This document shows, one piece after another, positions 1 through 5,293 of a stretch of 5,294 nt of DNA. Location: the NCBI GenBank assembly GCA_903953195.1, contig CAJBIS010000189.1, positions 1 through 5,294 of the forward strand, written 5' to 3'. Position 1 is the stretch's first letter. Each line of letters starts with the position of its first letter. A program made the position numbers and the translations under genes. The DNA is from an uncultured Actinomycetes bacterium. Lineage in GTDB: Bacteria; Actinomycetota; Acidimicrobiia; Acidimicrobiales; Microtrichaceae. Under the pieces are notes generated by a model, which saw only the letters and a program-made list of their open reading frames with translations, had not been told where the DNA came from and did not search any database.

Positions 1-16
1 CGCGCTCCCAACCCAA

Positions 17-65
17 GTCTCGGTGCATCTGCCGTCGTATGCGCAGGTGGATGCACCGAGACGCG
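17..65 (-). repeat. Structured palindromic repeat, copy 1
   Basis: Read on the minus strand, this 49-base element starts CGCGTCTCGGTGCA and ends TGCACCGAGAC. Positions 17-29 and 50-62 form a perfect 13-bp inverted repeat. It matches 2940-2988 on the plus strand at 43 of 49 bases. The element lies 39 bases beyond the stop codon of the minus-strand gene at 105-677, in the same orientation to that gene as the second copy has to sucD. No T-tract follows. It may act as a 3'-end processing or termination hairpin, or be a REP-like dispersed element. The repeat is directly visible; its function is inferred. Confidence 0.85.
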
Positions 66-70
66 TTCAA

Positions 71-112
71 CGACGTTCAGCCGGCGACGTTCAGCCGACG
101 ACGTTCAGCCGA
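71..112. repeat. Three tandem 14-base repeats over a stop codon
   Basis: The unit CGACGTTCAGCCGR occurs three times head to tail at 71-84, 85-98 and 99-112. The second and third copies are identical, and the first differs only at its last base. A further GTTCA at 65-69 suggests a decayed partial unit. The third copy contains the stop codon (TCA at 105-107, TGA on the minus strand) and the last codons of the minus-strand gene. The other units follow that stop towards the palindromic repeat. The array probably arose by slippage. Any role in 3'-end function is unknown. Confidence 0.85.
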
Positions 113-677
113 GGGTCGTCGGTGGCGCCGTGGTCGTGCGCTGATCCGCCGGACGCAGATCGATCACCAGGTTCGCATCGGCGTCGATCCGCCACGGGAA
201 CACCTCGAGCACGCTGCCGTCGCTCCCGCTGCTGCCGTCGGCCGACCACGTGGTGTCGCGGCACAGTTCGCCCACCTGTCGACCGGCACCGTCCTGGTTG
301 GCCCGCTCCTCGAACAGGTTCCGCTCGGCGTTCCACACGAGGAAGCAACCTTCGGCGGCCCCGGGCGCCACGGCTGAGACGGGGACCCACCGGATCGTGG
401 CGTCGTCGCCGAAGTGGTTGACGAAGATCGGCTGGAGCTGCCCCCGACCCGACACGTCACTGAACAGCACCGGTCCCTCCTGGGCCACCTGTGCGGCGAT
501 CCGCTGCGCCTGTCCCGCGTAGAACACGTCGTCACCGAGGCGGACCTTCACCGGGCCGTCGCCTCCGGAGGCGAGCGTGATCACACCCCATGCCGCAGCG
601 ACCGCGACGACGAGCGCGACCACGCCGATCACGATCGACTGCACCTGTCGGCTACCGCTCCGTCGCTCGATCGGCAT
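105..677 (-). CDS. Membrane-anchored extracytoplasmic protein of unknown function
   Basis: This 190-residue protein is not recognised as a named family. A short basic N-terminus (R5, R6, R10) precedes one hydrophobic span at about residues 14-36, which predicts a cytoplasmic N-terminus and an outward-facing domain. Residues 43-175 look like a compact folded domain rich in beta-forming stretches. It has only two cysteines, C111 and C139, a possible disulfide pair outside the cell. The tail (about 179-190) is Thr/Pro-rich and probably disordered. The segment from C111 to the closing IDADANLVIDL loosely recalls the end of a Rieske-type beta fold, but no C-x-H or C-x-x-H cluster ligands are present, so this is weak. 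The ATG at 675-677 has a modest GGTGA Shine-Dalgarno match just upstream. The gene diverges from sucC, and its stop codon sits in a tandem repeat. The membrane topology and composition, unlike the arginine-rich shadow frames, argue that it is a real gene. Confidence 0.8.
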   Translation of the reverse strand: MPIERRSGSRQVQSIVIGVVALVVAVAAAWGVITLASGGDGPVKVRLGDDVFYAGQAQRIAAQVAQEGPVLFSDVSGRGQLQPIFVNHFGDDATIRWVPVSAVAPGAAEGCFLVWNAERNLFEERANQDGAGRQVGELCRDTTWSADGSSGSDGSVLEVFPWRIDADANLVIDLRPADQRTTTAPPTTLG

Positions 678-695
678 CAGGTCACCGCCCGGAAT

Positions 696-723
696 GGGAC
701 TCTGTCGCGCACCCGCTTAGTAT
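696..723 (+). promoter_or_regulatory. Possible sucC promoter
   Basis: TAGTAT at 718-723 fits the TANNNT -10 pattern of housekeeping sigma factors and is one of the few A/T-rich spots in the divergent gap. GGGACT at 696-701, 16 bases upstream, is a weak -35 candidate. Transcription would start near 729-731, giving a leader of about 63 bases before the GTG start. The overlapping reverse-strand hexamer GATACT (724-719) could serve the divergent gene. This rests on sequence pattern only. Confidence 0.4.
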
Positions 724-729
724 CGCCCC

Positions 730-760
730 CCGGGCCGCCCACCACCGCACGGGCGGCCGG
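730..760 (+). promoter_or_regulatory. GC-rich hairpin in the sucC leader
   Basis: GGCCGCCC (733-740) pairs perfectly with GGGCGGCC (751-758) around a 10-base loop. C730 and C731 can extend the stem to G759-G760, with G732 bulged. If transcription starts near 730, this hairpin would form the extreme 5' end of the sucCD mRNA. Such a structure could protect the message from 5' decay, but no pairing with the ribosome binding site is evident. It is not followed by a T-tract, so attenuation is not supported. The stem is visible; its role is inferred. Confidence 0.5.
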
Positions 761-777
761 CACAGTGATCCGGACAC

Positions 778-786
778 GGAAGGAAG
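778..786 (+). promoter_or_regulatory. Ribosome binding site fixing the GTG start of sucC
   Basis: The purine run GGAAGGAAG lies 7 bases before GTG 794-796. It is the best Shine-Dalgarno match in the region and decides the start in favour of this GTG. The reading frame stays open upstream to 590, but that stretch has no good ribosome site and would overlap the divergent gene. Confidence 0.8.
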
Positions 787-793
787 ACACCGG

Positions 794-1939
794 GTGGACC
801 TCTTCGAGTACCAGGGCAAGCAGTTCTTCTCCAACTTCGACATCCCGGTGTCGGCGGGTGACGTCGTCACCACCGTCGACGGCGCGATCGCCGTCGCTGA
901 GCGCATCGGCCGCTGGCCGGTCGTGGTCAAGGCGCAGGTGCAGGTGGGCGGTCGCGGCAAGGCCGGCGGCATCAAGCTCGCCAACGATCTCGACGAGGTG
1001 CGCCAGTACGCCTCGGACATCATCGGCATGGACATCAAGGGTCACACCGTCGAGCGGGTGTGGATCGAGGAGGCCTCGGACATCGCCGAGGAGTACTACG
1101 CCAGCTTCACGCTCGATCGCTCCCGCAAGCAGCACCTCGGGATGCTCTCGGCGCAGGGCGGCGTCGAGATCGAGGCGGTCGCCGAGACCGACCCCGACGC
1201 CATCGCCAAGATCTGGATCGACCCCGTCGAGGGTCTCGACGAGGCGACGGCCCGGGCGTGGGTGCAGGCGGCGAAGCTCAACCCGGAGGCCACCGACGGC
1301 GCGGTCGACATCCTCCTGAAGCTCTACCGGGCCTACGTCGAGGGCGACGCCGACCTGGTCGAGATCAACCCGCTGATCCTCAAGCCGACCGGCGAGGTGC
1401 ACGCGCTCGACGCCAAGGTCACGCTCGACAACAACGCGGCCTTCCGTCACGAGTGGGCCGACTACGAGGCCACCCAGGAGCGCGACGAGCGCGAGCAGGC
1501 GGCGCACGAGAAGGGCCTGCAGTACGTCGGGCTCGACGGTTCGGTCGGCATCATCGCCAACGGCGCCGGTCTGGCCATGTCGACGCTCGACGTCGTCAAC
1601 CAGGCGGGCGGCAAGCCGGCGAACTTCCTCGACATCGGCGGCGGCGCCAACGCGGACGTGATGGCCGGCGCGCTCGAGGTCATCAACAACGACCCGGCGG
1701 TCCGCTCCATCTTCATCAACATCTTCGGTGGCATCACCCGCGGCGAAGAGGTGGCCAACGGCATCGTCGAGGCCCTCAACCGGGTCCAGATCAACTCGCC
1801 GATCGTGATCCGTCTCGACGGCACGAACGCCGATGAGGGTCGGGCGATCCTGCAGCCGCACCTGTCGGACGCGCTGCAGATGCAGCCCACCATGCTCGAC
1901 GCCGCACGCACCGCCGTGGCGCTCGCCGGGAACGGCTGA
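794..1939 (+). CDS. sucC: Succinyl-CoA synthetase, beta subunit
   Basis: This subunit works with SucD to interconvert succinyl-CoA and succinate with nucleotide triphosphate formation, in the cytoplasmic TCA cycle. The 381-residue length is close to the E. coli subunit (388). The N-terminus (VDLFEYQGKQ, initiator V read as Met) starts exactly where the family does. An ATP-grasp domain covers about 1-230. It has K46 and the glycine-rich GGRGKAGG at 52-59, which contact nucleotide, and N192 (VEINPL) and D206 (LDAK), which match the Mg2+-binding Asn199 and Asp213 of E. coli. The C-terminal ligase domain has YVGLDGSVG (244-252), NGAGLAM (256-262), LDIGGGA (279-285) and NIFGGI (309-314). GTG is the start, with a strong ribosome site 7 bases upstream. 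sucD follows after 56 bases with no terminator between, so the two form an operon. Nucleotide preference (ATP or GTP) cannot be read with confidence. Confidence 0.98.
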   Translation: MDLFEYQGKQFFSNFDIPVSAGDVVTTVDGAIAVAERIGRWPVVVKAQVQVGGRGKAGGIKLANDLDEVRQYASDIIGMDIKGHTVERVWIEEASDIAEEYYASFTLDRSRKQHLGMLSAQGGVEIEAVAETDPDAIAKIWIDPVEGLDEATARAWVQAAKLNPEATDGAVDILLKLYRAYVEGDADLVEINPLILKPTGEVHALDAKVTLDNNAAFRHEWADYEATQERDEREQAAHEKGLQYVGLDGSVGIIANGAGLAMSTLDVVNQAGGKPANFLDIGGGANADVMAGALEVINNDPAVRSIFINIFGGITRGEEVANGIVEALNRVQINSPIVIRLDGTNADEGRAILQPHLSDALQMQPTMLDAARTAVALAGNG

Positions 1940-1995
1940 GCGGGCCGGCGCAGCAGGACGCACAGGAACCACAGGACGAGAAGGGAACGAACGAG

Positions 1996-2892
1996 ATGAG
2001 CATCTTCGTCGACGAGAACACCAAGGTCGTCTACCAGGGACTGACCGGGAGCCAGGGCCGCTACTACGGCAGGTTGAACGCCGAGTACGGCACGCAGGTC
2101 GTGGCCGGCACGAACCCGAAGAAGGCGGGGACCGACGTGGACGGCGTGCCGATCTTCGCGTCGATCGTCGACGCCGTGGAGGCGACGGGCGCCAACGCCA
2201 GCTGCATCTTCATCCCGGCGCCGGGTGTGCGCGACGCCGTAATCGAGGCCGCTGAGGGTGGCATCGAGTTCATCGTGTGCATCACCGAGGGTGTGCCCGC
2301 GCAGGACGAGGCGTGGTTCTTCAACAAGCTCCAGCGCGACTTCCCGTCGGTGCAGCTGCTGGGCCCGAACTGCCCCGGCATCATCAGCCCCGGCAAGTGC
2401 AACATCGGCATCACCGCCGGCCACATCGCCAAGGCGGCGGTGCCCGGCGAGAAGAACGTCGGCATCGTGTCCCGCTCGGGCACGCTGACCTACCAGGCGC
2501 TCTACGAGCTGCAGCAGCAGGACATCGGCGTGACCACCTGCGTCGGCATCGGTGGCGACCCGGTCCCCGGCACGACGTTCATCGACTGCCTCCGCGCCTT
2601 CGAGGCCGACCCCGAGACGCACGCCGTGATGATGATCGGCGAGATCGGTGGTTCGGCCGAGGAGGAAGCGGCCGAGTTCATCACCAACGAGATGAGCAAG
2701 CCGGTCGCCGCGTACATCGCCGGTCAGACCGCTCCGGCGGGCAAGAAGATGGGCCACGCCGGCGCGATCGTCTCGGGTGGCAAGGGCACCGCCGCCGCGA
2801 AGATGGAGGCCCTGCAGGCTGCCGGCGTCCGGGTCGGGGCGAACCCGACCGAGGCCGGCGAGCTGATGGTCGAGATCATCCAGGGTCTCTGA
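1996..2892 (+). CDS. sucD: Succinyl-CoA synthetase, alpha subunit
   Basis: This CoA-binding, phosphohistidine-carrying subunit partners with SucC. Its 298 residues are a normal length. The N-terminal CoA-binding Rossmann domain carries QGLTGSQG (14-21), with IFIPAPG at 71-77 and ITEGVP at 96-101. LGPNCPGIISPG (122-133) and IVSRSGTLTYQA (157-168) follow, then CVGIGGDPVPG (182-192). The catalytic histidine is H254 in KKMGHAGAI, equivalent to E. coli His246, and E216 in MIGEIGGSAEEE matches the glutamate that assists phosphate transfer. All expected catalytic motifs are intact. The ATG start has AAGGGA (1981-1986) 9 bases upstream. A slightly longer loop around 147-154 (AAVPGEKN), compared with E. 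coli, is the only visible difference. The gene is followed by hairpins and a palindromic repeat, which probably end the operon. Confidence 0.98.
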   Translation: MSIFVDENTKVVYQGLTGSQGRYYGRLNAEYGTQVVAGTNPKKAGTDVDGVPIFASIVDAVEATGANASCIFIPAPGVRDAVIEAAEGGIEFIVCITEGVPAQDEAWFFNKLQRDFPSVQLLGPNCPGIISPGKCNIGITAGHIAKAAVPGEKNVGIVSRSGTLTYQALYELQQQDIGVTTCVGIGGDPVPGTTFIDCLRAFEADPETHAVMMIGEIGGSAEEEAAEFITNEMSKPVAAYIAGQTAPAGKKMGHAGAIVSGGKGTAAAKMEALQAAGVRVGANPTEAGELMVEIIQGL

Positions 2893-2898
2893 GCGCCC

Positions 2899-2932
2899 GG
2901 ACCCGTCGGTCCCGCCGGACCGGTTCCGGTCC
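2899..2932 (+). terminator. Tandem GC hairpins after sucD
   Basis: Starting 7 bases after the sucD stop, GGACC (2899-2903) pairs with GGTCC (2908-2912) around a 4-base loop. GGACCG (2917-2922) then pairs with CGGTCC (2927-2932) around GTTC. The arms are interchangeable, so the two small hairpins could also refold into one larger one. There is no T-tract, as is common for high-GC actinobacterial 3' ends. Termination is plausible but not proven, perhaps together with the palindromic repeat that follows. Confidence 0.45.
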
Positions 2933-2937
2933 AGCCC

Positions 2938-2993
2938 GACGCGTCTCGGTGCAGACAGCTGCGCCAGCGACGGCAGATGCACCGAGACGCGTC
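2938..2993 (+). repeat. Structured palindromic repeat, copy 2
   Basis: A perfect 16-bp inverted repeat joins GACGCGTCTCGGTGCA (2938-2953) to its reverse complement at 2978-2993, with a 24-base centre. Inside, CTGC (2959-2962) can pair with GCAG (2973-2976). The 2940-2988 core is 43/49 identical to the minus strand of 17-65. The six differences fall in the 5-base internal bulge and the terminal loop, while both stems are unchanged. It lies 47 bases after sucD in the sense direction and 69 bases before purN. A 3'-end hairpin or REP-like dispersed element is the best description. Confidence 0.88.
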
Positions 2994-3044
2994 CGGCAGG
3001 CCGGGGCGAGGCCCGGTTCACCGGCGAGAGGGTTGCGGCCCCGC

Positions 3045-3053
3045 TGCTAGGTT
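3045..3053 (+). promoter_or_regulatory. Possible extended -10 promoter of purNH
   Basis: TGCTAGGTT matches the extended -10 pattern TGNTANNNT. The last T is 9 bases before the purN ATG, so transcription would begin at about 3060-3063. This would give a leaderless or nearly leaderless message, which fits the lack of a good Shine-Dalgarno sequence before purN. No convincing -35 lies 16-18 bases upstream. Pattern evidence only. Confidence 0.45.
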
Positions 3054-3062
3054 CGCCGCCTG

Positions 3063-3626
3063 ATGCGTCTCGCCGTGCTGGCCTCCGGGTCCGGAACCCT
3101 GCTCGACGCCATGGCCGCTGCGGGGCTCCCCATCGAGGTGGTCGTGGTGGACCGCCAGTGCGCGGTCATCGACGTCGCCGCCCGCCACGGGATCGAGTAC
3201 GAGGTCATCGAACGCACCGACTTCTCGGATGCCTTCGATCGTGACGCGTTCACCGACCGGGTGGTCGCCACGTTGGCCGATCACGACATCGACCTGGTCG
3301 CCATGGCCGGGTGGGGCACGATCCTGGGGCCGGCGGCGGTCGCGGCGTTCCCCGGTCGGATCGTCAACACGCACCCGGCGCTCCTGCCGTCGTTCCCGGG
3401 CTGGCACGGCGTGCGTGACGCGTTGGCCGCGGGCGTGAAGGTCACCGGTTGCACCGTCCACGTGGCGACCGAGCTGGTCGACGACGGTCCGATCCTCGCC
3501 CAGGAGGCCGTCACCGTGCTCGACGACGACGACGAGACGAGCCTGCACGAACGCATCAAGGCGATCGAGCGCCGCCTCTACACCGACACCATCCGCAGCA
3601 TCCTGGACCGAGGAGCAGTCACATGA
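3063..3626 (+). CDS. purN: Phosphoribosylglycinamide formyltransferase (divergent)
   Basis: This enzyme is predicted to transfer a formyl group from 10-formyltetrahydrofolate to GAR, the third step of cytoplasmic purine synthesis. Its 187 residues form one formyltransferase domain, shorter at the C-terminus than E. coli PurN (212). The catalytic triad is present: N102 and H104 in VNTHPALLPSFPGWH (101-115), and D140 in TELVDDGP, matching E. coli Asn106, His108 and Asp144. The opening MRLAVLASGSGTLL aligns with the phosphate loop, but the usual GxGSN asparagine is L13. The folate-site AGFMRIL segment reads AGWGTIL (82-88). The ATG has no strong ribosome site, and an extended -10 lies just upstream, suggesting leaderless expression. 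The stop overlaps the purH start in ATGA (3623-3626), so the two are co-translated. Pairing with purH strongly supports PurN over other formyltransferases, although the changed residues leave some doubt about kinetics or substrate. Confidence 0.9.
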   Translation: MRLAVLASGSGTLLDAMAAAGLPIEVVVVDRQCAVIDVAARHGIEYEVIERTDFSDAFDRDAFTDRVVATLADHDIDLVAMAGWGTILGPAAVAAFPGRIVNTHPALLPSFPGWHGVRDALAAGVKVTGCTVHVATELVDDGPILAQEAVTVLDDDDETSLHERIKAIERRLYTDTIRSILDRGAVT

Positions 3627-5167
3627 GCGAGCGTCCCCGCCGCGCCCTGCTGAGCGCGTACGACAAGACCGGCATGGTCGAACTGGGCCGGGCCCTGGTC
3701 GATCTGGGGTGGGAGCTGGTGTCGTCGGGTGGCACCGCACGCGTGCTGGCCGACGCCGGCCTGCCGGTGATCCCGACCGAGCAGGTGACCGGGTTCCCGG
3801 AGATGCTCGGCCACCGGGTCGTGACGCTGCACCCCGCGATCCACGGCGGCATCCTGGCCGACCGCGACGACCCGTCCCACGTCGCCGACATGGACACCTA
3901 CGACGTCGTCCCGATCGATCTGGTCGCGGTCAACCTGTACCCGTTCAGCTCGGAGCCGTCGGTCGAGCTGATCGACGTCGGTGGTCCGACGATGGTCCGG
4001 GCCGCGGCCAAGAACCATGCGCACGTCACGATCCTCGTGGATCCGGCCGACTACGAGCCGGTGCTCGCCGAGCTGGCCGAGCGCGGTGACGTGTCGGTCG
4101 AGACCCGCCGACGCCTGGCCCGCGACGCGTTCGCGCACACCGCGGCGTACGACTCGGCGATCGTCGACTGGTTCGACCGTGGTGACGCCGGCGAGCTGGC
4201 CCCGGCGCCGGGGCAGGAGCGGCGTGGTGAGCTGCCGCCGACGATCCACCTGTCGGCCCGGCTCGCCCAGCCGCTGCGCTACGGCGAGAACCCGCACCAG
4301 CACGGTGCCCGCTACACGTTCACCGGCGACAGCTGCTGGGACACGGCGGTCCTGCACGGCGGCAAGGAGATGAGCTACCTCAACGTGTACGACGCCGATG
4401 CGGCGTGGCGGTTGGTGTGGTCGCTCGGGTCGCAGCCGGCCGCGGTCGTCATCAAGCACGCGAACCCGTGCGGCGCCGCCATCGGTGGCGACATCGCACA
4501 GGCGTACGCGCGGGCGCACGAGTGCGATCCGGTCTCGGCGTTCGGCGGCATCGTCGCGGTGAACCGTCCGGTCACGCACGCGATGGCCGAGGCGCTCGCA
4601 CCGGTGTTCACCGAGGTCGTCGTCGCCCCCGGCTTCGATGACGACGCGCTGCTGCTCCTGCTCGAGAAGCGGAACCTGCGCGTGCTGACCGCACGCGAGC
4701 CGGTGGTGCCCGAGCTCGACGTGCGCTCGATCGAGGGCGGGCTGCTGGTCCAGACCCGTGATCAGGTGACGCTGGACCGGTCCGGCTGGGAGGTCGTCAC
4801 CGACCGTGCGCCGACCGATGCCGAGTGGGCCGACCTGGACTTCGCCTGGCGGGTGGCCGCTCGCGTCACGTCGAACACGATCGTGCTCGTCAAGGACGGT
4901 CAGGCCGTCGGCATCGGTGCGGGTCAGCAGAACCGTCGCGACGCCGGCCGCATCGCCGCCGAGAAGGCTGACGGCCGGGCCGTGGGCGGCGCATGCGCGT
5001 CGGACGCGTTCTTCCCGTTCCGCGACGGTCTCGACGCGGCGGCCGAGGCCGGTGCGACCGCGGTGATCCAGCCGGGCGGTTCGGTGCGCGACGAAGAGGT
5101 GATCGCCGCGGCTGATGAGCAGGGTCTGGCGATGGTGTTCACGGGCGAACGCCACTTCAAGCACTGA
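3623..5167 (+). CDS. purH: Bifunctional AICAR formyltransferase / IMP cyclohydrolase
   Basis: This enzyme performs the last two steps of IMP synthesis: formylation of AICAR using 10-formyltetrahydrofolate, then ring closure to IMP. Its 514 residues are a typical length. The N-terminal IMP cyclohydrolase domain (about 8-185) has LLSAYDKTG (9-17), SSGGTA (34-39), GFPEML (57-62), NLYPF with Y106 (104-108) and DVGGPTMVRAAAKNH (118-132), which holds the D118 and K130 equivalents of the proposed catalytic Asp125 and Lys137. The usual RVKTLHP lysine is instead V67 (RVVTLHP). The AICAR transformylase domain (about 205-514) has LRYGENPHQ (218-226), the catalytic K278-H279 in IKHANPCG, DPVSAFGGIVA (302-312), TSNTIVLVKDGQAVGIGAGQ (416-435), ASDAFFPF (459-466) and QPGGSVRDEEV (483-493), and ends FTGERHFKH. 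The ATG at 3623 has AGGAG (3611-3615) 7 bases upstream and overlaps the purN stop by 4 bases. The frame is open further upstream, but family alignment supports this start. Confidence 0.97.
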   Translation: MSERPRRALLSAYDKTGMVELGRALVDLGWELVSSGGTARVLADAGLPVIPTEQVTGFPEMLGHRVVTLHPAIHGGILADRDDPSHVADMDTYDVVPIDLVAVNLYPFSSEPSVELIDVGGPTMVRAAAKNHAHVTILVDPADYEPVLAELAERGDVSVETRRRLARDAFAHTAAYDSAIVDWFDRGDAGELAPAPGQERRGELPPTIHLSARLAQPLRYGENPHQHGARYTFTGDSCWDTAVLHGGKEMSYLNVYDADAAWRLVWSLGSQPAAVVIKHANPCGAAIGGDIAQAYARAHECDPVSAFGGIVAVNRPVTHAMAEALAPVFTEVVVAPGFDDDALLLLLEKRNLRVLTAREPVVPELDVRSIEGGLLVQTRDQVTLDRSGWEVVTDRAPTDAEWADLDFAWRVAARVTSNTIVLVKDGQAVGIGAGQQNRRDAGRIAAEKADGRAVGGACASDAFFPFRDGLDAAAEAGATAVIQPGGSVRDEEVIAAADEQGLAMVFTGERHFKH

Positions 5168-5189
5168 GCCATAGCCACAGCCACACGAC

Positions 5190-5232
5190 CGCTGCCGGAT
5201 TCGGCGAGCTCACAGCGCCATCGTCGGCAGCG
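5190..5232 (+). terminator. Possible terminator hairpin after purH
   Basis: CGCTGCCG (5190-5197) pairs perfectly with CGGCAGCG (5225-5232), and GGCG (5203-5206) with CGCC (5216-5219) inside it. A competing hairpin, CCATCG (5218-5223) with CGATGG (5233-5238), could form instead. The structure begins 22 bases after the purH stop and has no T-tract. It may end the purNH transcript. Confidence 0.35.
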
Positions 5233-5293
5233 CGATGGAACCGTCGACAGCGCGGCCGACCGTTCGACCGCTCAGTCCACCGGTGCGGTGGAG
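5210..5293 (-). CDS. Possible C-terminal end of a converging gene (partial)
   Basis: One minus-strand frame stays open from the right edge to a TGA at 5212-5210, giving 27 residues ending SGRTVGRAVDGSIALPTMAL. Third positions are mostly G or C and the composition is protein-like. A converging gene ending 42 bases after purH is a sensible arrangement. The stretch is too short to identify, and random high-GC sequence often stays open for this length. A second minus frame is also open through here, into the end of purH. Confidence 0.22.
   Translation of the reverse strand, partial: LHRTGGLSGRTVGRAVDGSIALPTMAL

Noticed and set aside
71..112. CRISPR-like array
   Set aside because: The repeats are 14 bases and directly adjacent with no spacers, and no cas genes are present.
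590..793. Upstream extension of sucC to an ATG at 590
   Set aside because: The extra 68 residues are Arg-rich and unlike SucC, overlap the divergent gene, and lack a ribosome site. GTG 794 has a strong one and matches the family N-terminus.
677..1972. Long minus-strand open frame opposite sucC (431 codons)
   Set aside because: Same antisense artefact of high-GC codon use. It covers all of sucC, and its translation looks like low-complexity shadow sequence.
17..2993. The two palindromic repeats as ends of a transposon carrying sucCD
   Set aside because: There is no transposase, no target-site duplication is evident, and the enclosed genes are core metabolism in a known conserved order. Inverted placement is explained by each copy following a gene end.
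1462..3021. Long minus-strand open frame opposite sucC and sucD (519 codons)
   Set aside because: It runs across two certain genes and the palindromic repeat, with no recognisable domain or ribosome site.
3449..3622. Upstream extension of purH into purN
   Set aside because: The added residues are a shadow of purN. ATG 3623 has AGGAG at the right distance and the ATGA overlap typical of coupled genes.
3578..5164. Long minus-strand open frame opposite purH (528 codons)
   Set aside because: It mirrors a certain gene in high-GC DNA, its product is Arg/Val/Asp-rich without family motifs, and purH shows full conserved motifs in its frame.
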